The notes under the pieces are model-generated. The model saw nothing but the letters and a program-made list of their open reading frames with translations. It had not been told where the DNA came from and did not search any database. A stretch of 64,000 nucleotides of DNA, taken from positions 22,671,001 to 22,735,000 of the forward strand of contig CM045731.1 of assembly GCA_024760905.1 (NCBI GenBank). The letters are read 5' to 3'. The translations under genes were made by a program, and so were the position numbers. Shown in pieces: positions 59,081-64,000 of the stretch. The DNA comes from Plotosus lineatus (Eukaryota > Chordata > Actinopteri > Siluriformes > Plotosidae). Within the stretch, counting starts at the first letter, position 1, and every line of letters begins with the position of its first letter.

Positions 59081-60100
59081 TTTTTTTTTTTTTTTTTTTT
59101 TTGCTTTGTTTTGTTTTTTTGTTTTTTTTTCATTTTTTCAATTTTTTTCATTTTTTTCACTATTTCAGCATTGGATGAGTTTGTTTTTAAATGCCACCCA
59201 ACATGCAGTTTTTATTTCATTCCTGTGTCATCGATAGCTGAATCTTTATTCAACCTTAATTTCCTGACTTGGATCAGATTCTGCCTACTGTATTAAAAAA
59301 AGCTCGATCATAAGTGCAAGCCAAGATCAGAGAACCCTGATGTGGACTTGGATGGGAAAAGTAATACGGCGTATACATATATTGCTAATCAGGTGAGAGT
59401 GAATATTTTAAAGGAGCCTGAAAGATGTTTGAAGTTACAAACTGAGGAATTTATAGAGAAAAACCTGAGGAATTTTCGCTGGTTTGATGTTTTCATCATG
59501 TGGCTAGTGCAGGATGGGGCACGAGGAATGTTCAGAACCTGCTTGGTAAACAAGGGCACCTCTTAACAGAGAGGAGGCTTAAAGCGGATTTTACCTAATG
59601 CTACATTTCTTTCACCAAAGGCCTTTTGAACACAGGAAATTTTGGGCACGAGAAAACGATTAGAGGCTTTTGTTAGACCTAATGCAGACCATTTAGTATA
59701 CTCCCATGCATAGAAACATAAAATAACAAGCATTAGGTGCGATAAATTACTTATGGTTTGCTGAAACAGAAAAACAATCAATTTTAGACCGAAAGCAATA
59801 CTTCTCCTTCATGTTTGTCCACATCACACCCGTGTGTTGTTGATTAATTTCCTTCATCAGCAGCTCATCTTGCTTCCTTGGAAAAAACAAACAAACAAAC
59901 AAACAAAAAAAATGTGAAGAGAAGCAGCTTTGGAACCGAAAGGTTGCTGGTTTTATTCCCGTACCAGCAGGAAAAATGTGTGACAGTGGGGAAATGAGCA
60001 CTATCTTGCTTTCCTCCACATAAATGGCTGAAGTGCCCTTTTCCAAGACATCCAACCAGCAATTGTTCTCCAAATGTCTCCAATGTCTGTGTAGCAGCCC
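59081..60100. other. T-rich tract and unrecognised intergenic sequence
   Basis: T-runs occupy 59081-59160. The remainder holds a 74-codon frame at 59342 with no known domain, treated here as non-coding. Confidence 0.45.
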
Positions 60101-60105
60101 ACTGC

Positions 60106-60110
<5 letters not shown>

Positions 60111-60189
<79 letters not shown>
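60111..60189. repeat. (GT)n microsatellite
   Basis: About 39 GT units. Confidence 0.95.
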
Positions 60190-60191
<2 letters not shown>

Positions 60192-60244
60192 CATTTTGGA
60201 TGGGTTAAATTCTCACTAAATAATTTCCCTTCCAGGGTTAATAC

Positions 60245-60558
60245 ATTTCTCATTCATTTTATGAACCACTGAATTCTAATTAGGGTCACGGGGAGGCTGG
60301 TGCCCATCTCAGCCTGCTCTGGGCGAGGCCAGAGTACACCCTGGACAGCTCGCCAGGCCATCGCAGGGCAGAAACACGCTGACGGCTAGGCAGCCTACTC
60401 TTGTCTAAAGTCAGCAATGGTTTTTGCCAGACTTGGCCAGCGTTTGATAATCCAGTTGGCTGCACTGGGGGAACACTGGCAACCCATTGCTAGTGGGGCT
60501 TGAACCCCAACCTTAGGATTAGTGATCCAGCACCTTAACCACCAGGCAACAACTGTCC
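60245..60558 (-). mobile_element. tRNA-derived SINE, reverse, full length
   Basis: AATTCTAATTAGGGTCACGG (tail), GCAGAAACACGCTGACGGCT (body) and CTTGAACCCCAACCTTAGGA (head side). Confidence 0.85.
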
Positions 60559-60676
60559 CGGGATTAATACACTATATCAAAAATCAATAAATAAATACAA
60601 TTAAAACTTTTTTTTTTTTAAAGAAGTATTGAGATCAGTGGAGGATCATTTCAGAATTACAATAGACATGTCAGCT

Positions 60677-61003
60677 CAGGGGCAGTCATGGCCTAGTGGT
60701 ATAGAGCACTGGATCACTGATCCTAAGGTTGGGAGCTTGAGTCCCACTCTCCATGGGTTGTCACTGTCCCCCCGGTGCAGCTAACTGGGTTATCAAATGC
60801 CGGCCATGTCTCTCACTGTCTATGGTGAGAGGTTCATGTAAAAACAACATTGCTGACTTTCGACAAGAGTCATGCATAGCCGTCAGCATGTTTCCTCCCT
60901 GCGATGGTCTGGTGAGTTGTCCAGGGTGTACTCTGCCCTCGCCCGGAGTCGGCTGGGATTTGCACTAGCCTCCCCGTGACCCTAATTAGGATTAAGTGGT
61001 GTG
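60677..61003 (+). mobile_element. tRNA-derived SINE, forward, full length
   Basis: GGGGCAGTCATGGCCTAGTG (head), TCTCACTGTCTATGGTGAGA (body) and CCTAATTAGGATTAAGTGG (tail). It is an inverted partner of the copy about 120 bp to the left. Confidence 0.88.
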
Positions 61004-61029
61004 TATGAAAGAGGCTGGCTGTCTGGCTC

Positions 61030-61800
61030 ATGACACATAAACTATTCTCAGAGACTTAGCCTGTGACGCAAAGTCTCCTTTTAAACTCTCCTTAAGATAC
61101 ATGCTGCAGCAGTAACATGCCCCTCGTGCTACGCTCATCCTTGGCAAGCCATTGCAAACAATTACAATGACATCAACCCACAGCCAACACAAAGGAAACA
61201 CAGGCTGCTGGAAAGAGAGCAAGCACGCCAAAGTAGGCCATTTACTGTATCTCAGCTGGATTATTAAATGACGGTAATGCTAGGCCTTGGGAAAGTAATG
61301 AGCCGTGACATACTAATGTTAATGATAAGCTTGTTATGGCTACACAATCTGAGATCGCATTGTTGTTTTGTAAGTTTTGTTCTTGATGCAGAGCCAAATA
61401 CACATTCTACAGCACATCCTCTCTTCAAAGGAAACCAACGACAATACTTTAGCTAAATTCCAAAATGAAGAAAAACAGGTAGCAAGTAGGGAAGTTTGTG
61501 ATGAATATTTTTTTCCTGATTATATGAAACAGACCCAAACAATAGCAAATATGGCTGATTTGCAATAACACAATTTATCAGGTGAGAAAATTAAACTCAG
61601 CAGCGGATTTTTCAATCTGTATTAAGATTGAGGACTTGTTTTTCTCCTGGACTGGTTTTCGGAATGACCTGAAGTAAACCGGTGTGAATCACACAAACCC
61701 AGTCGGAATGTCCTCCTTCAAAATTTAAACAGCGTTCATGGCAGTGCAAACACTTCTGCCCTTTAACGAGGTGGATTTTTTCCCAGCCAAGCTGCCCAAA
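61030..61800. other. Repeat-free intergenic block
   Basis: High-complexity DNA between SINEs, with no ORF of note. It is one of the longest stretches in the right half without a mobile element or microsatellite. Confidence 0.4.
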
Positions 61801-62261
61801 CAACCAAAAAAAAAAAAAAAAAAAAGGAATCTGTCATGGGGAAAAACACATCCAGCAGGTCCAGGGTAGAGTTTGCTTAGTGGAGACCTCCATGAGGCCC
61901 AGCTGTAACAGTGAAATACAGGCAGCTTTTTTCAAAAAAAAAAAAAAAAATTGAGCTTGTGTGTCATGAGAATGCCTTATAATTTGGTTCTCTCAATGCA
62001 ATTAAAATAATGGAGGAACTAAATATCTGAATCCACAATCCAAGAAAAAACCTGTCATACTTCATAAGACCGACTAATTCAATAATAAAACTCCTTAAGA
62101 CGAAGGTATAACCCTGCATCACACCTGGATAACCACAAAGTCAATTATTATTATGGTCTCGTTTAACAGTTCTAAAGTGTTCTAAAGATGCTTTGGGCCT
62201 GTCAATGACCTGGTGCAAATAACCAAGTTAAAAATTTTAACTTTATACAAATGAGAAGCAG

Positions 62262-62606
62262 GGCAGTGGTGGCCTGGTGGTAAAGGGTGGTAAATCGCTG
62301 ATCCTAAGGTTGGAGGTTCGAGTCCCACTCTCCACAAGGTTGTCACTGCCCCCCCTCCAGTGCAGCTTACTGGGTTATCAAAGGGCGGCCAGGGCCCTCA
62401 CTGTCTATAGTGAGAGGTTCATGTAAAAGAACCATTGCTGACTTTCAACAAGAGTAGCTGCAGAGCTGTCAGTGTGTTTCCGCCCTGCGATGGCCTGGAG
62501 CGCTGTCCCGGGTGTACTCTGGCCTCACCTGGGATTGGCTGGGATGGGTGCCAGCTTCCCCATAACCCTAATTAGAATTAAGCGGTTACAGAAAATGAAC
62601 TGAACT
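62262..62606 (+). mobile_element. tRNA-derived SINE, forward, full length
   Basis: GGGCAGTGGTGGCCTGGTGG and GGAGGTTCGAGTCCC (head boxes), the CTCACTGTCTATAGTGAGAG body and a CCTAATTAGAATTAAGCGG tail. Confidence 0.88.
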
Positions 62607-62744
62607 GAACAAATGAGAAGCATCCACTAATTGGTGTACAGATTGGGGTGTGCTTCCTATGAAATGCCTCCTTAGCTGTTAATCAAATGTATTTCATATG
62701 TTGACTAAAAGAGAAACTTTTAAACTGCATTCGTTTATTTAGGG

Positions 62745-62930
62745 GTCTTTTACAATGACCATTTGATTTAATCTATACGTCTTTGTATTGTGGGAGGAAA
62801 CTGGAGTACCCATAGGAACCCTAAAAAAGCACAAATCAAATGACTACATTTCATGCAGAAAGGCCTCTGCCTTGCCACCAGTAAGATTTGAACTCAGAAC
62901 CTGCTTTTCGTGAAGCAGTAGTTCTAAATT
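62745..62930 (-). mobile_element. tRNA-derived SINE (common-tail family) fragment, reverse
   Basis: TATTGTGGGAGGAAACTGGA, ATTTGAACTCAGAACCTGC and the head side. Confidence 0.6.
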
Positions 62931-63029
62931 CAGCAGTATGATCATATATTCATTAGGATCACTGACAGGTGAAGTGAATTACACTGATTGTCTCATTTGT
63001 GAAGTTGATGTGTTGAAAGCAGGAAAAAC

Positions 63030-63320
63030 AGCAAGGGCTCATGTAACAAGGGCTCTTTGTGATGGTTTGACTGGGTCTATTCATTGCCAAAATGGCAGAT
63101 CTTCTGGGGTGTTCCCACCAAATATGGTCCAAGAAAGGATATCCAGTGAACTGACAAGACTGTCATGGGCATCCAAGGCTCACTGCTGTGCATGGAATGG
63201 AAGGATAGTACGTCAGGTCTGATTCCACAGAATAGCTACTGTAGCACAAACCGCCAAAACAGTCAATGTTGGCTATAATAGAAGGGTGTCAGGACAGTGC
63301 ACTGCAGATTCAGTGTGTGT
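63030..63320 (+). pseudogene. Tc1-like transposase relic, N-terminal HTH part
   Basis: The plus strand reads GLTGSIHCQNGRSSGVFP, VQERISSELTRLSWASKAH, a stop at about 63219, then ATVAQTAKTVNVGYNRRVS. This follows the two helix-turn-helix segments and the linker of a fish Tc1-like transposase. The catalytic part and the terminal repeats are missing. Confidence 0.6.
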
Positions 63321-63829
63321 GTCCCCTTACAATCTACAGTATATAGAACCGTAATTCAGACTCTGATGTGTTGTATTGCATTGCGTTGTAAGCTGATTAT
63401 TGTACACTATGGCTTTGGACATGAATACAAATTGGCAAAAAAAAAAACAAACAAAAAAACATAATATTCTGAACTAAAAGCAATGTATAAAGCCTGGCAG
63501 GTGGAATGTACCAGGTGTGATAGCGCCCCTCTCTGTGACTTGACCGAGTGTGAAGGTCATGTGGCAAACTGATGCGATATTGTGCTAAAGAGACAGAGAG
63601 ATATGGAAACCAGACCATGTTAGAACTTTACTAAATGGTCTGCCAATTACACAGGATGTGTGTCATGTCTCAGTTTTATATAATGTACCACTATGCAATG
63701 TTCTAAGGTACTTGTAGTGTCTTCTGACCTCCAGAGCTTTCCGGGTACCTTAGGAGTCAAAAATCAGTACAGATTGAACTTCATTGTGACTAAGTTAATG
63801 TAATGGATATTTGGGGTTTTTTGTTTTAT

Positions 63830-63960
63830 AATCACTCACTCATATACCAAACTGCTTAATCTTACTAATAGGCTGTAGTGAGGCTGGCGCCTATTTTATC
63901 CAACACCGGGTGAAAGCAGGTTACACCCTAAACAGTCTGCAAATCAATTGCAGAGTCATA
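63830..63960 (-). mobile_element. SINE tail fragment, reverse
   Basis: TGCTTAATCTTACTAATAGG, GTGAGGCTGGCGCCTATTTT and GGTTACACCCTAAACAG. Confidence 0.6.

Positions 63961-64000
<40 letters not shown>
63960..64000. repeat. (CT)n-(CA)n microsatellite, cut by window end
   Basis: About 12 CT then CA units to the last base. Confidence 0.9.

Noticed and set aside
59342..59566. 74-codon frame with a protein-like composition
   Set aside because: No domain, splice context or partner exons recognised. Length is compatible with chance.
63030..63320. Novel 94-codon gene at 62938
   Set aside because: Motif order matches the helix-turn-helix part of a Tc1-like transposase, broken by a stop.

Overview
The window is vertebrate nuclear DNA, almost certainly from a teleost fish. 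The evidence is one split gene with vertebrate-type exons, a fish-type mobile-element set (a Rex3 LINE, a second RTE-clade LINE, an L2-like LINE, Tc1/mariner and hAT transposons, Tigger-like MITEs, tRNA-derived SINEs) and very dense (CA)n, (TA)n and (AAT)n microsatellites. I cannot resolve the species.

The only host gene I can support is moxd1 (DBH-like monooxygenase 1), on the + strand from before base 1 to 32700. Eleven exons (exons 2-12 by comparison with the human 12-exon gene) join without a frame break into 522 codons plus a stop. Exon 1, with the start codon and signal peptide, lies upstream. All six copper ligands of the family can be seen: a His pair in exon 5, a His in exon 6, His-X-His in exon 8 and a Met in exon 10. 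The 3' UTR starts at 32701, with poly(A) signals from 33525.

The introns carry most of the readable mobile elements. Intron 2 holds a SINE joined to LINE ends, a fold-back element and a 1.64-kb Tc1 element inside a (TA)n tract. Intron 7 is only 123 bp. Intron 6 holds a Rex3 copy inserted in a SINE. Intron 8 holds a complete-length 3.3-kb RTE LINE with a 15-bp target-site duplication. The 9.5-kb intron 10 holds two RTE copies in opposite orientation, about 440 bp apart, the second split by an L2 insertion.

From 32.7 to 64 kb I find no further host gene. This part holds a 544-bp Tigger-like MITE, a broken hAT transposase, a 1.9-kb element with inverted inner arms and a tandem duplication, further RTE fragments (39.2, 43.6, 47.5-48.4 and 51.5-54.5 kb), a nested SINE pair, a diverged minisatellite, many SINEs and long (CA)n arrays, and a Tc1 relic near the right edge. 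A few repeat-free stretches (42.1-43.2, 57.8-58.7 and 61.0-61.8 kb) are the best places to look for conserved non-coding DNA.

I found no new multi-gene system. The most informative signals are the mobile-element histories: clean target-site duplications, a SINE built from both ends of an RTE LINE, a shared LINE 3' tail that looks like read-through, a large inverted LINE pair inside one intron, and a 77-bp near-perfect palindrome in intron 4.
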